Positions 15,886 to 24,158 of a stretch of DNA of 64,000 nucleotides are shown in pieces. Position 1 is the first letter of the stretch, and every line of letters begins with the position of its first letter. The stretch comes from Endozoicomonas sp. SCSIO W0465 (GTDB taxonomy: Bacteria > Pseudomonadota > Gammaproteobacteria > Pseudomonadales > Endozoicomonadaceae), in NCBI RefSeq assembly GCF_023716865.1, contig NZ_CP092417.1, positions 3,822,001 through 3,886,000 on the forward strand, read 5' to 3'. The position numbers and the translations under genes are program-made. Below the pieces are notes generated by a model that was not told the DNA's origin, did no database searches, and was given only the letters and a program-made list of their open reading frames with translations.

Positions 15886-17612
15886 GTAATTTCTCAAAAA
15901 CTGCTGGCAGCACCACACGGAAGATGACGTGAAGCCTCCTCAATCAGGTTACTCAATCTCGGAAATAACCCATCGCCCATTAGTCGGCTTTTCAGATAAT
16001 CCCAAAAAGAGAGACCATACAGGCGACACGTTTTTTTCAGGCTGGCAAAGGTGTCGCGACATTGCCGCCCCAAATCGCTTCGCGTCCCACTACTGATCTT
16101 TCGTCGTTTAACATATTCTCGTATCTGACTCTCGCTCAGGTTGTTGTGCAGCGGTAAGCTCGGGTCATCCAGAACCAGTAATAGCTCTTCCTTGATTACA
16201 GCCAACCCTGACAGAGCATCCTGAAGAAGCCCACTGCACGTTTGGGTTTGGATCAGCGCCTGGAACCCCTGTCGTACTTTTATTGCCTTTTTTTCAGTTG
16301 GCTCTGTCTTGAAGTCTTTAAGGTCATCGTAAATGGCCCAGAACCATGTCCGAAGCCATTTCTGAGCCATGGCCTGCTGATCATTGACCGGATGAACTTT
16401 TGCCAGCCCTCGCTCTGCATGTATCCAGCACTGGCTGTGTTTGAAAACGTCGAACTGCCTTGCCCCATCACTGAAGGTGGTAAGATGTCCTGCTCCATGC
16501 TGTATCAGGCTGCCATAAATCATGGCTTCACTGGCCTGCTGGCGCCGTCTACCAGTTAGTCTCAGGTCTTTCATACATTCTTCCCAGGCTTCATGGCTCA
16601 GGAAGGTGACGCCTCTGTATGGATTAAGAACGCGTAGCCACTTTTTGGGGTAATCCAGTTTTTCCAGATAGATCAAGGCATCGTCGGTGAACGTGTAAGT
16701 TGACCATGGGCGGTGCAGTAGGCTTACGAAATTTTCCCGGCTTTTGCTGTCTGTGCTCTCGAACCAGGCAAAGGACTCGTTATTGATGATGGTGCAGTAA
16801 CCGTTCTTCCCCTTATGCCTTGTTCCCGTGTCGTCTGTCTGGATATAACTTGAACAGCGAATACCTGTAGTCAACAGCTCATCTTTCTCAGCATGGAACT
16901 GCTCGTGTCCTTTCGTCAGAAGCTGGCTGAGTTCCCCGCTGGAAATAGAGATTCCAATGTCCCATAGCCAGTCCAGCAGTTCTGGCTGGGTAACGGAGCA
17001 ACCATGATACTGGTGCAGAACGTAGGCCTGCAGCATTGGCCCGTAATGATGTCCATGAAGGCTGGCTGGCGGTTTGGCCGTAATGGTTTGTCCATCGGGT
17101 GTCACCCATTGCTCTAAAAGATATTCAATACTGGATGTTTGTATTGTCAGTTCCTGAACATGAAAAGGGGTGGTTCCATTCCTGATTGATCCCTCCGGAA
17201 CATCAGTGGCAGCAATGGGTATGGATTTTTCCGCCGATGGCTTTCGGGGCTGTTTACGCTGCTTTCTGGTTTTCTCGTTGGGCTTCTTAACCTTCTGCTT
17301 TGACGAGGTGTCTGGGCTGGCTCCATCGTTACCCTCAGGAGCGGATGGATCTCCATCAGGGCTGCCGGTGTCATCATCGGGAGGTTTGGTGTTTGGTTTG
17401 ATGTCAGGCTTTGCGGGCAGTTTTTTTAGACGACGAATCTCTGCTTCAAGCAATTCTATCTGCTCTTTGAGCTGAATGATCTGCTCTTGCTGCTGAGTGA
17501 TGAATCTCAGTAGATCTTCAGGTTGTAACTGCTGGTGTTCTAGAAAAGCCATGGTGAGAGGATAGACGACTGACCGAAATTATCCTGCTTCCAGCACTTT
17601 TTGAGAAATTAC
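15886..17612 (-). mobile_element. IS66-like element A (intact, 8-bp target duplication)
   Basis: The ends are GTAATTTCTCAAAAACTGCTGG and its inverted partner (CCAGCACTTTTTGAGAAATTAC), with the exact duplication TCAACTAC at 15878-15885 and 17613-17620. GTAA ends and an 8-bp duplication are IS66-family traits. It is inserted in the right end of the IS630 element. It carries a single long transposase gene without the tnpA/tnpB accessory genes. Confidence 0.92.
15894..17552 (-). CDS. IS66-family transposase (TnpC type), element A
   Basis: This 552-residue protein has an N-terminal leucine-rich coiled coil (EQIIQLKEQIELLEAEIRRL), a low-complexity Pro/Asp/Lys linker (~45-110), and the DDE domain with IQTDDTGTRHKGKNG near residue 235, plus a late LPLHNNLSESQIREYVKRRK (Asn and Glu region) as in IS66 transposases. 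It appears full length. A 115-bp remnant of a related copy lies at 31917-32031. Confidence 0.88.
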   Translation of the reverse strand: MAFLEHQQLQPEDLLRFITQQQEQIIQLKEQIELLEAEIRRLKKLPAKPDIKPNTKPPDDDTGSPDGDPSAPEGNDGASPDTSSKQKVKKPNEKTRKQRKQPRKPSAEKSIPIAATDVPEGSIRNGTTPFHVQELTIQTSSIEYLLEQWVTPDGQTITAKPPASLHGHHYGPMLQAYVLHQYHGCSVTQPELLDWLWDIGISISSGELSQLLTKGHEQFHAEKDELLTTGIRCSSYIQTDDTGTRHKGKNGYCTIINNESFAWFESTDSKSRENFVSLLHRPWSTYTFTDDALIYLEKLDYPKKWLRVLNPYRGVTFLSHEAWEECMKDLRLTGRRRQQASEAMIYGSLIQHGAGHLTTFSDGARQFDVFKHSQCWIHAERGLAKVHPVNDQQAMAQKWLRTWFWAIYDDLKDFKTEPTEKKAIKVRQGFQALIQTQTCSGLLQDALSGLAVIKEELLLVLDDPSLPLHNNLSESQIREYVKRRKISSGTRSDLGRQCRDTFASLKKTCRLYGLSFWDYLKSRLMGDGLFPRLSNLIEEASRHLPCGAASSF

Positions 17613-17621
17613 TCAACTACT

Positions 17622-17650
17622 TAATAACAATAATAACAATAATAACAATG
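17622..17650. repeat. AATAATAAC short tandem repeat
   Basis: About three units of a 9-bp AT-rich repeat (AATAACAAT type) lie just outside the IS630 right end. It is a simple low-complexity tract with no evident function. Confidence 0.7.
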
Positions 17651-17668
17651 ATAGGGTTGATTCCTGTA

Positions 17669-19194
17669 CTCGACTTTAGAGTTTTAAGAGCACAATAGTT
17701 CCGGCGCATAATCTGCTAAAAGCAACCATCCCCAATGACGAAATTCGAGATGGTTGCCATGCTCACTTCAGATCATCAAGTAATCCTCAGGGAGCTCGCT
17801 TCATATACAACCTTTCTTGCTGGAGCGCTATCATCAACTGCAGTACCAACGTTCTGCGAACTGCTGTTCGGTTGCATGCTTTCAGCCGACGGCTTTGTTA
17901 CACAGGCGTTGTTAACAATTGATTTTCATTGTGTGTGGAGCAGCTACCACCACTGGCTATCTCAGGGCAAGTGGCAATGGAAGAACTTGGCACGCCACTT
18001 GATCCGTCTGGTCTGCTCCAAAGCTCCTGAGAATCAACCTGTGGTCCTGGGGCTTGATGACTGGGTAATCGAACGGTTTTCCGACAAAGCCCCTGCTTGT
18101 CGTACACATCATCAACACAGCAAGAAACGCAATCGGCCGACGTACATCTGGGGGCAGTGTTGGGTTTCCCTGGCCATCATATTTGAGCGGGCTGCAGATG
18201 AAGTATTTACCGCCATACCGGTGATCTCATTTCCGACACCAGCTTCAGGTAACACCAGCAAACTGAAAATTGCCGTGGCCATGCTCAGGGTGGTACGCAA
18301 TGAAGTGAAGGATCGAGTGCTACGCCTGCTAACCGATTGCTGGTATATGAACTGGACACTGATAAAGCAGCTCTGGAAATGAACATAGAAGTTGTTGGTC
18401 AGATACCTTCAAATCGGGCCCTCTATGCTTTGCCGCCAGCACCCACCGTAAAGAAGCGAGGGCGCCCAAAAAAGTACGGCATCAAGATGACGACAGAACA
18501 GGTTAAGAAACTGCCGGAAGAAAAAGCAACAGTATGGATGTACGGCAAATTTCGCAAAATACGTTATCGTACCCTGATCTGTCGCGCCAGATTCCTTAAA
18601 GGTCGTGAAGTACGCGTCGTCTGGAGTCGCTTTGAAAATGACAAAGGTCTGACCGAAAGCAGAATATTCATCTCGACCAATCCGGAACTTGAGGGACTGG
18701 AGGTGCTTCGTGCCTATTCCCGGAGATGGCCGGTAGAGCCAATGTTTCACCAACTCAAACATGCTTTTGGCTGTTGCCATTTATGGCAGCAGAAATTGCG
18801 AACACTGCTTCGATGGATGCATTTGAAAATGGCAGGCTATGCATTATTGCAGTTATTAACCGTTTGTAAAAATCAGGCATGTCTGAATATTTCTCGGATA
18901 CCCTGGAGAAGCCCGGATACAACCACTGCAGGCATGATGAAAATTGCTCTTTCAGGAATTATTCCGAGGTTCTCTATTCGCAAGGGCTGGAACAGATATA
19001 AGCAAAAATATGAGTTCAATTTTCGCGATCTGATCGACCAGTTAATACCGGATAATTCAGAAGCAGCATAACTAAAGGCTTTTAGGCAAAAAACGGAAGT
19101 AATAACGAACTTGGAAAAACAGTTCACTGATTTCGGCTTGCTTCACTATAAAAAGCTGACCGAATTATCGTTTTATACAGACTCTAAAGTCGAG
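17669..19194 (+). mobile_element. IS4-family element (IS4-A), copy 1, frameshifted
   Basis: This 1526-bp element with 14-bp termini CTCGACTTTAGAGT / ACTCTAAAGTCGAG is flanked by the exact duplication TTCCTGTA (17661-17668, 19195-19202). Copies 2 (26748) and 3 (49697) are 1527 bp. The missing base is one C near 18368 (AAAGCAGCTC against AAAGCCAGCTC) and destroys the transposase frame. Confidence 0.95.
17735..19071 (+). pseudogene. IS4-A transposase, single-base frameshift
   Basis: The frame breaks near 18368 by loss of one C, splitting the gene into 17735-18382 and 18337-19071. The first part carries LGLDDWVIERFSDKAP (a likely catalytic Asp region) and the second the YREK signature YSRRWPVEPMFHQLK (Y-x2-R-x3-E-x6-K). 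The intact copies at 26814 and 49763 show that the original is a 445-residue protein. This copy could be moved only by transposase supplied from the others. Confidence 0.93.
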
Positions 19195-19218
19195 TTCCTG
19201 TAAAAGAATATTGGATTT

Positions 19219-19378
19219 GGCTCTTGTAGGATTTCAGACTGCTACTGGGTTGAACATTGCTGAAGCCCTTTATCTACAAAGGTTGTCAGCATATTGTCCG
19301 GTAATGTTGCCCAATCCTTGTTTTTCGTGACCTACAGTCAGTTTTCACTGTAGAGCAGTTCGTAATCAAAATAGAGCC
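19219..19378. mobile_element. 160-bp MITE, copy 3 (8-bp target duplication)
   Basis: Near-identical to the 4560 copy but inverted: it starts GGCTCTTGTAGGATTTC and ends GTAATCAAAATAGAGCC. The exact duplication TTGGATTT lies at 19211-19218 and 19379-19386. It sits only 24 bp from the end of IS4-A copy 1 and 89 bp before wzm. The remaining leader to 19467 shows nothing else recognisable. Confidence 0.92.
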
Positions 19379-19467
19379 TTGGATTTTAACATCACAAATA
19401 TTCGATTCCTAACAAGATGCAGCACTTCGTGTTTTCACCAAAACTTAGACCTAACAAATGAGGTCAT

Positions 19468-20250
19468 ATGTTCAGAAATGCCTACCATGAACTAATTGAA
19501 ACCTATCGAAAAAAAAATCTGGTTATTAATCTCGCATGGGATGACATTAAAGTACGTTATGCCCGATCAGTAATAGGTCCCTTTTGGCTGGTAATGACCA
19601 CAGCAATCAGCGCCTTAGGTTTAGGTTATGTCTGGAGCATACTCTTCAATCAAAACAAATCGACTTTTATTCCAGCGTTATGTATAGGCCTGGTTATCTG
19701 GCAATTTCTTTCGTCGTGTATAATGGAAACTCCGAACTGTTTTATCGTGAACACAGCTATTATCCGGAATACCATAAACCCGATATTGATTTATCCACTG
19801 GTGGCAATCATCAGAAATCTAATTATTCTGGCACATAACTTTTTAATTATATTTATTGTGTTTTGTCTATATCCACCAAACTTTGGATATAACACCTTTT
19901 TGATCATTCCGGGACTTATACTGGTTATTGGAAATTTAATTTGGATCTCAGTCATTCTTGGATTTTTAGGTGCGAGATATCGAGATCTCTCACCAGCCAT
20001 CACATCAATGATGACAATCCTGTTCTTTCTAAGCCCGGTTATCTACAAACCAGATCAACTGGGTCTTAAAGCAATGGTTATATGGTTAAACCCGTTTACT
20101 TATTTGATCAGTGCAATCCGGGACCCGCTTACAGGTCATGCAAGCCCATCATTTTCCTATGTTGTGATGACAAGTACCTTGATAATCGGATTTATGGTTA
20201 TGGCAATCATGATTGAAAAATACCGATATCGAATCCCTTACTGGCTTTAG
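19468..20250 (+). CDS. wzm: ABC-2 polysaccharide export permease (Wzm type)
   Basis: This 260-residue protein has six predicted transmembrane segments, the usual size of Wzm/KpsM. The cytoplasmic N-terminus contains the family signature DDIKVRYARSVIGPFWLVMTTAISALGLGYVWSILF. It forms the inner-membrane channel that exports a finished polysaccharide attached to its lipid carrier. wzt follows 9 bp later. It is the first gene of the glycan operon; its natural leader is displaced by the IS block upstream. Confidence 0.92.
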   Translation: MFRNAYHELIETYRKKNLVINLAWDDIKVRYARSVIGPFWLVMTTAISALGLGYVWSILFNQNKSTFIPALCIGLVIWQFLSSCIMETPNCFIVNTAIIRNTINPILIYPLVAIIRNLIILAHNFLIIFIVFCLYPPNFGYNTFLIIPGLILVIGNLIWISVILGFLGARYRDLSPAITSMMTILFFLSPVIYKPDQLGLKAMVIWLNPFTYLISAIRDPLTGHASPSFSYVVMTSTLIIGFMVMAIMIEKYRYRIPYWL

Positions 20251-20259
20251 GGAGCAGGA

Positions 20260-20970
20260 ATGACCTTTATCAAGCTTGAAAGTGTCTCTCTGGAATACCC
20301 TCTATACAATACAGAAAGCACTTCAATAAAGCATCATTTGCTACGTATGGCTACAGGTGGACGGATAGCCATAAACTCACGAAAAAATACAGTAGTTAGA
20401 GCACTAACTAATATCAATTTGGATATTAGAAGTGGTGATCGCATTGGCATAGTTGGTCATAATGGAGCTGGTAAATCGACCCTGCTTCGATGTATAACCG
20501 GAATTTATCAGCCAACCTCCGGTACGATCAAACGTCAAGGGTCAATTGCTCCATTAATAGAAATTGGAGCAGGTATGGAGCCTGAATTATCAGGTTACGA
20601 CAATATAAAACGCTTATTGCGACTGCAAAATATAACAGATAATGAATCCCAATCATTAACCCAAAGTATTGCAGAATTTTCAGAGCTTCAGGATTTCTTA
20701 TCACTACCAATTCGTACTTACTCATCAGGAATGTTGATGCGGTTAATGTTTTCAGTATCGACTGTAAGTACGCCTGATATTTTAGTAATGGATGAATTTT
20801 TTAGTGTGGGTGATGATAGCTTCAGGAATAGAGCAGAATCAAAACTAACTGAGCATATAAATAATTCTTCAATTTTAATTTTTGCATCCCATAACATGGA
20901 ATTATTAAAAAAATTTTGCAATAGTTTTGTAAGACTTGAGTGTGGAACTATAGATATTTCAGACTTATGA
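20260..20970 (+). CDS. wzt: ABC polysaccharide export ATPase (Wzt type, short form)
   Basis: This 236-residue protein has Walker A GHNGAGKST (66-74), the signature YSSGM (154-158) and Walker B DILVMDEF (173-180), the arrangement seen in Wzt/TagH/KpsT. It lacks the C-terminal carbohydrate-binding domain found in Wzt proteins that recognise a chain-terminating modification, so export here is probably not gated by such a cap. It overlaps the next gene by 4 bp (ATGA). Confidence 0.92.
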   Translation: MTFIKLESVSLEYPLYNTESTSIKHHLLRMATGGRIAINSRKNTVVRALTNINLDIRSGDRIGIVGHNGAGKSTLLRCITGIYQPTSGTIKRQGSIAPLIEIGAGMEPELSGYDNIKRLLRLQNITDNESQSLTQSIAEFSELQDFLSLPIRTYSSGMLMRLMFSVSTVSTPDILVMDEFFSVGDDSFRNRAESKLTEHINNSSILIFASHNMELLKKFCNSFVRLECGTIDISDL

Positions 20971-22133
20971 TAAAACTTGGAATCATATCATCATTCAATA
21001 TAATGTGTGGGAATGCAACTTACACTAAAGCAATAATTGATGGGATTCAGGAATATTATGATATAGAGCCCATAGAAATACCTGTCAGTCTACAGAAAAA
21101 TCATAATTCAAAAAATATCAAAGAAATTATTGAAAAATTAAAATCATTTGATGCTGTTAACCTACAGCTTGAGCTGAGTCTATATGGACCAACACCAAAA
21201 TTGGCCACAGCACTTGTCCAAAAAATGATTAATACAAATAGAATAAAATCAATAACAATGCACCGAGTTGAAGAGGAAACACCTAACATAATAAAAACAA
21301 TATATCAAAGCTATAAAATCCATGGTTTCAAAAATCTTACTGATAATCTTTTAATGAATTATGTAAAAAAAAACATTTATAAAAGTTACAAAGAAATAAT
21401 AATTACAGCATGTAAAAAAAAAATTGTATTTATTGTTCATACAAATAGAGAGAGAAGTAGAATAGCAAGAATTCGTAGAGATGCTAAAGTTTTTGTGCAT
21501 CCAATTTTATGGCCAGAAAATATCAAATCTAAGAATAATATCATACTAAAAGAAAGGTTTAATAATGATAACAAGGTAATAGGCGTTTTTGGTTTTGTAT
21601 CCCATTACAAAAACTTTCTACAAGTGGCGAGAGTTGCAAAAAGGGAAGATTATAATTTAGTAATAGCCGGATCAACCCATCCAACGAATCAAGGTTATGG
21701 TAAATTAAATGATAAAAATAATGCTTCATGGTTAGTATCTAATGAATTATATGGTAAAGATACACACTACAAAGGTTATTATATTTTAACTGCACCCGAA
21801 GATGATATTTTTCTAACATTAATAGAGAATGTTGATTTAGTAATTATCCCTTATTTGGAAACAGAACAGTCAGGTAGTGGGATTGCCAGCCTTGCTATCC
21901 AATATGGTAAAAGGGTTATTTTTTCAGATACAGCTCTAATCACAGAATTAAACTATTTCTTAAATAAAAAACCTTTTTTATTTGATGTAAACTCAGATGC
22001 CAGCATGGTCTCTGCCATTAAAGATGCACTGTACTTTCAAAGTGCATATGAAATTAAGTTTGAAGGTTATAGTTTTTCTTCAAATATCAAAACTTACATT
22101 GATTCTCTTGGCATAAATGAGGTACCCATATGA
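20967..22133 (+). CDS. Glycosyltransferase, GT4-like (GT-B fold)
   Basis: The start is the ATG at 20967 overlapping the wzt stop (ATGA), giving 388 residues. The C-terminal half shows a GT-B pattern: VIGVFGFVSHYKNFLQVARVA, YNLVIAGSTHPTN, then a nucleotide-sugar segment VDLVIIPYLETEQSGSGIASLAIQYGK. The donor and acceptor sugars are not deducible. The gene is markedly AT-rich compared with the core genes, suggesting horizontal acquisition. It overlaps the next gene by 4 bp. Confidence 0.78.
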   Translation: MIKLGIISSFNIMCGNATYTKAIIDGIQEYYDIEPIEIPVSLQKNHNSKNIKEIIEKLKSFDAVNLQLELSLYGPTPKLATALVQKMINTNRIKSITMHRVEEETPNIIKTIYQSYKIHGFKNLTDNLLMNYVKKNIYKSYKEIIITACKKKIVFIVHTNRERSRIARIRRDAKVFVHPILWPENIKSKNNIILKERFNNDNKVIGVFGFVSHYKNFLQVARVAKREDYNLVIAGSTHPTNQGYGKLNDKNNASWLVSNELYGKDTHYKGYYILTAPEDDIFLTLIENVDLVIIPYLETEQSGSGIASLAIQYGKRVIFSDTALITELNYFLNKKPFLFDVNSDASMVSAIKDALYFQSAYEIKFEGYSFSSNIKTYIDSLGINEVPI

Positions 22134-23137
22134 CCAGGGTGCTTATTACAGGTATAACAGGCATGGTTGGTTCTCACCTGCTTGATTATTTAATTGATCA
22201 AACAGACTGGATAATATATGGGGTTTTACGTTGGAGATCTTCGCTAGACAATATACGTCAACATATTAAACGTATAAATAACGGTGATCGCATACATCTG
22301 CTATATGCAGATCTTCGAGATAGCATGTCCATAGACCATGCTGTTCAAATTTCACTTCCGGATTATGTATTTCATTTAGCAGCCCAAAGTTATCCGAAAA
22401 CTTCCTTTGATAGCCCACTGGACACAATGGACACCAATATTCAAGGAACGGAAAGATTGCTAGGTGCACTTAGAAGACACAGCAAAGAGGCTATCATTCA
22501 TATTTGCTCAAGTTCAGAAGTCTTTGGTCGCGTCTCCAGTGACAAGCTACCAATTAATGAAGAGTGTACATTCCACCCTGCTTCTCCCTATGCCATTTCA
22601 AAGGTTGGTACAGATCTGATTGGCCGATATTATGCAGAAGCTTATGGTATGTGCGTAATCACAACTCGAATGTTCACACATACCGGGCCGAGAAGGGGAG
22701 ATATATTTGCAGAGAGTAGCTTTGCGAAACAAATAGCAATGATTGAAGCAGGCATGATTGATCCTGTTGTTAAAACTGGCAATCTCGACTCACTAAGAAC
22801 ATGGGCAGATGTAAGGGATGCTGTTCGTGCTTATTATATGATGTTAACTATCAACCCTACTCCTGGTGAATATTACAATATTGGTGGTGTTTTCACACTC
22901 TCAATACGTGATATGCTCTCAAAGCTGATTGGCCTAGCGAAATACTCTCCCATTGATGTGGAAACTGAACCTGAAAGATTGCGGCCAATCGATGCGGACC
23001 TTCAAGTACCTGATACTAATAAATTCAAAAATCATACAGGTTGGGAGCCAACAATAAAGTTTGAAAAAACAATGGAAGACCTACTTAACTATTGGCGAGA
23101 GCAGGTAAATCTTAAAAAATACTTTTTAACAAGGTGA
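22130..23137 (+). CDS. GDP-mannose/GDP-heptose 4,6-dehydratase-like SDR enzyme
   Basis: This 335-residue extended short-chain dehydrogenase has TGITGMVGSHL (NAD(P) loop, 7-17), the catalytic SSSEVFG (127-133) and YAISK (154-158), and the RPIDADLQ.D..K segment typical of the Gmd/Rmd group. It should oxidise C4 and dehydrate C6 of a GDP-manno-configured sugar, or reduce the resulting ketone. Because GDP-heptose genes lie downstream (28415-30761), a GDP-heptose substrate (as for DmhA) is a reasonable alternative to GDP-mannose. The sequence alone does not decide. Confidence 0.82.
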   Translation: MTRVLITGITGMVGSHLLDYLIDQTDWIIYGVLRWRSSLDNIRQHIKRINNGDRIHLLYADLRDSMSIDHAVQISLPDYVFHLAAQSYPKTSFDSPLDTMDTNIQGTERLLGALRRHSKEAIIHICSSSEVFGRVSSDKLPINEECTFHPASPYAISKVGTDLIGRYYAEAYGMCVITTRMFTHTGPRRGDIFAESSFAKQIAMIEAGMIDPVVKTGNLDSLRTWADVRDAVRAYYMMLTINPTPGEYYNIGGVFTLSIRDMLSKLIGLAKYSPIDVETEPERLRPIDADLQVPDTNKFKNHTGWEPTIKFEKTMEDLLNYWREQVNLKKYFLTR

Positions 23138-23144
23138 TAAAAAA

Positions 23145-24158
23145 TTGAAACATATACTGGTTCTTACATCAATTCACGGTGAGCAACCCGTCTTAGATAA
23201 GATTCGTACCGGAGTTGAAGCAAATAATTGGCAATGTGTTATTGCAGGAGACACTATATCAAAGCCAATACGCAGTTCCGAATCATTAACATTTTACTCA
23301 ATTATTGATCAGCTATCTAGCAGTTACTCTTATGCGAAACTGGCCCCAACGAGAAATTATTGCAGAAAGAATCTGGCTTACCTTAAAGCAATGGAAATGG
23401 GAGCAGATGTTATTGTCGAAACAGATGATGATAATTTACCATACGATATTTTTTTTAAAGATCGCGAACATACATTTGACGTTAGAATGACTCATGAAAA
23501 AGGGTTTATTAATATTTATAGGTATTTTACGGAAAACCAAAAAATATGGCCGCGTGGGTTTAGCCTTGAAGATATCCAAAGAGATCTCACTGATTTCAAT
23601 TATTTAAATATTGAAAAAAAATATTGTCCTATCCAAAATGGACTAGTTGATGGGGAACCAGATGTGGATGCGATATACAGGTTGATATTAGATCTTCCAT
23701 TTCAGTTTGAACACAAAAATAGAAAAATAGCATTAAGCAAAAATTCGTGGTGTTCATTCAATACTCAAAACACTAGTTTCTTCAAAGAATTCTTTCCGCT
23801 GATGTACCATCCTGCAACACCAATGTTTAGAGAAGCTGATATTGTCCGATCTTTTGTTATTCAACGAATCTTAAAAGAGTTTGATTTATCAATGATGATT
23901 CATTCAGCCACAGTCTATCAGAGTCGTAACTATCACTCTTTGATAGATGATTTTCGCCAAGAAGTGAGATTGTATTCTTACATCAAAAAAATATGCCAAG
24001 AGCTTAACGAAACTGAAATACATAGCAAAAAGACAAAGTTTAAAGAAAGCATGAAGAAATGCTACCAAATATTCAAACCTTATAGAATCGTAACTGAATC
24101 AGAATTCAGTTTAATTGATGCTTGGTTTGATGACTTAGAACTAATAGGTATAGTATGA
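23145..24158 (+). CDS. STELLO/DUF288-like protein
   Basis: This 337-residue protein starts at TTG 23145 after an AAGGTGAT ribosome site. The segment YCRKNLAYLKAMEMGAD followed by VETDDDN (92-97) matches the core of the STELLO (DUF288) family, a putative glycosyltransferase-like fold known from plant cellulose-synthase regulators and nematodes. The acidic DDD cluster may bind a metal and nucleotide-sugar. In a bacterial glycan locus it probably acts as a glycosyltransferase or an assembly factor. Codon use is AT-rich as in its neighbours. It overlaps the next gene by 4 bp. Confidence 0.7.
   Translation: MKHILVLTSIHGEQPVLDKIRTGVEANNWQCVIAGDTISKPIRSSESLTFYSIIDQLSSSYSYAKLAPTRNYCRKNLAYLKAMEMGADVIVETDDDNLPYDIFFKDREHTFDVRMTHEKGFINIYRYFTENQKIWPRGFSLEDIQRDLTDFNYLNIEKKYCPIQNGLVDGEPDVDAIYRLILDLPFQFEHKNRKIALSKNSWCSFNTQNTSFFKEFFPLMYHPATPMFREADIVRSFVIQRILKEFDLSMMIHSATVYQSRNYHSLIDDFRQEVRLYSYIKKICQELNETEIHSKKTKFKESMKKCYQIFKPYRIVTESEFSLIDAWFDDLELIGIV

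Larger units (their letters stand above)
13025..17621 (+). mobile_element. IS630-family element interrupted by IS3 and IS66 elements
   Basis: The ends are inverted (AGTAGTTAAAAGTTTGCTTA at the left; complementary GCAAATTATCAACTAC..T at the right once the IS66 insertion is removed) and flanked by TA on both sides (13023-13024, 17622-17623), the hallmark of the IS630/Tc1 superfamily. Its transposase gene is split by an IS3 element and its right terminus by an IS66 element, leaving it dead. Confidence 0.85.

Noticed and set aside
17622..17650. CRISPR-like repeat array
   Set aside because: It is a short 9-bp AT-rich tandem tract with no spacers; no CRISPR array or cas gene is seen in the window.
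18337..18382. Programmed frameshift in the copy 1 IS4 transposase
   Set aside because: Copies 2 and 3 have one more C at the same place and a single intact frame, so copy 1 carries an ordinary deletion.
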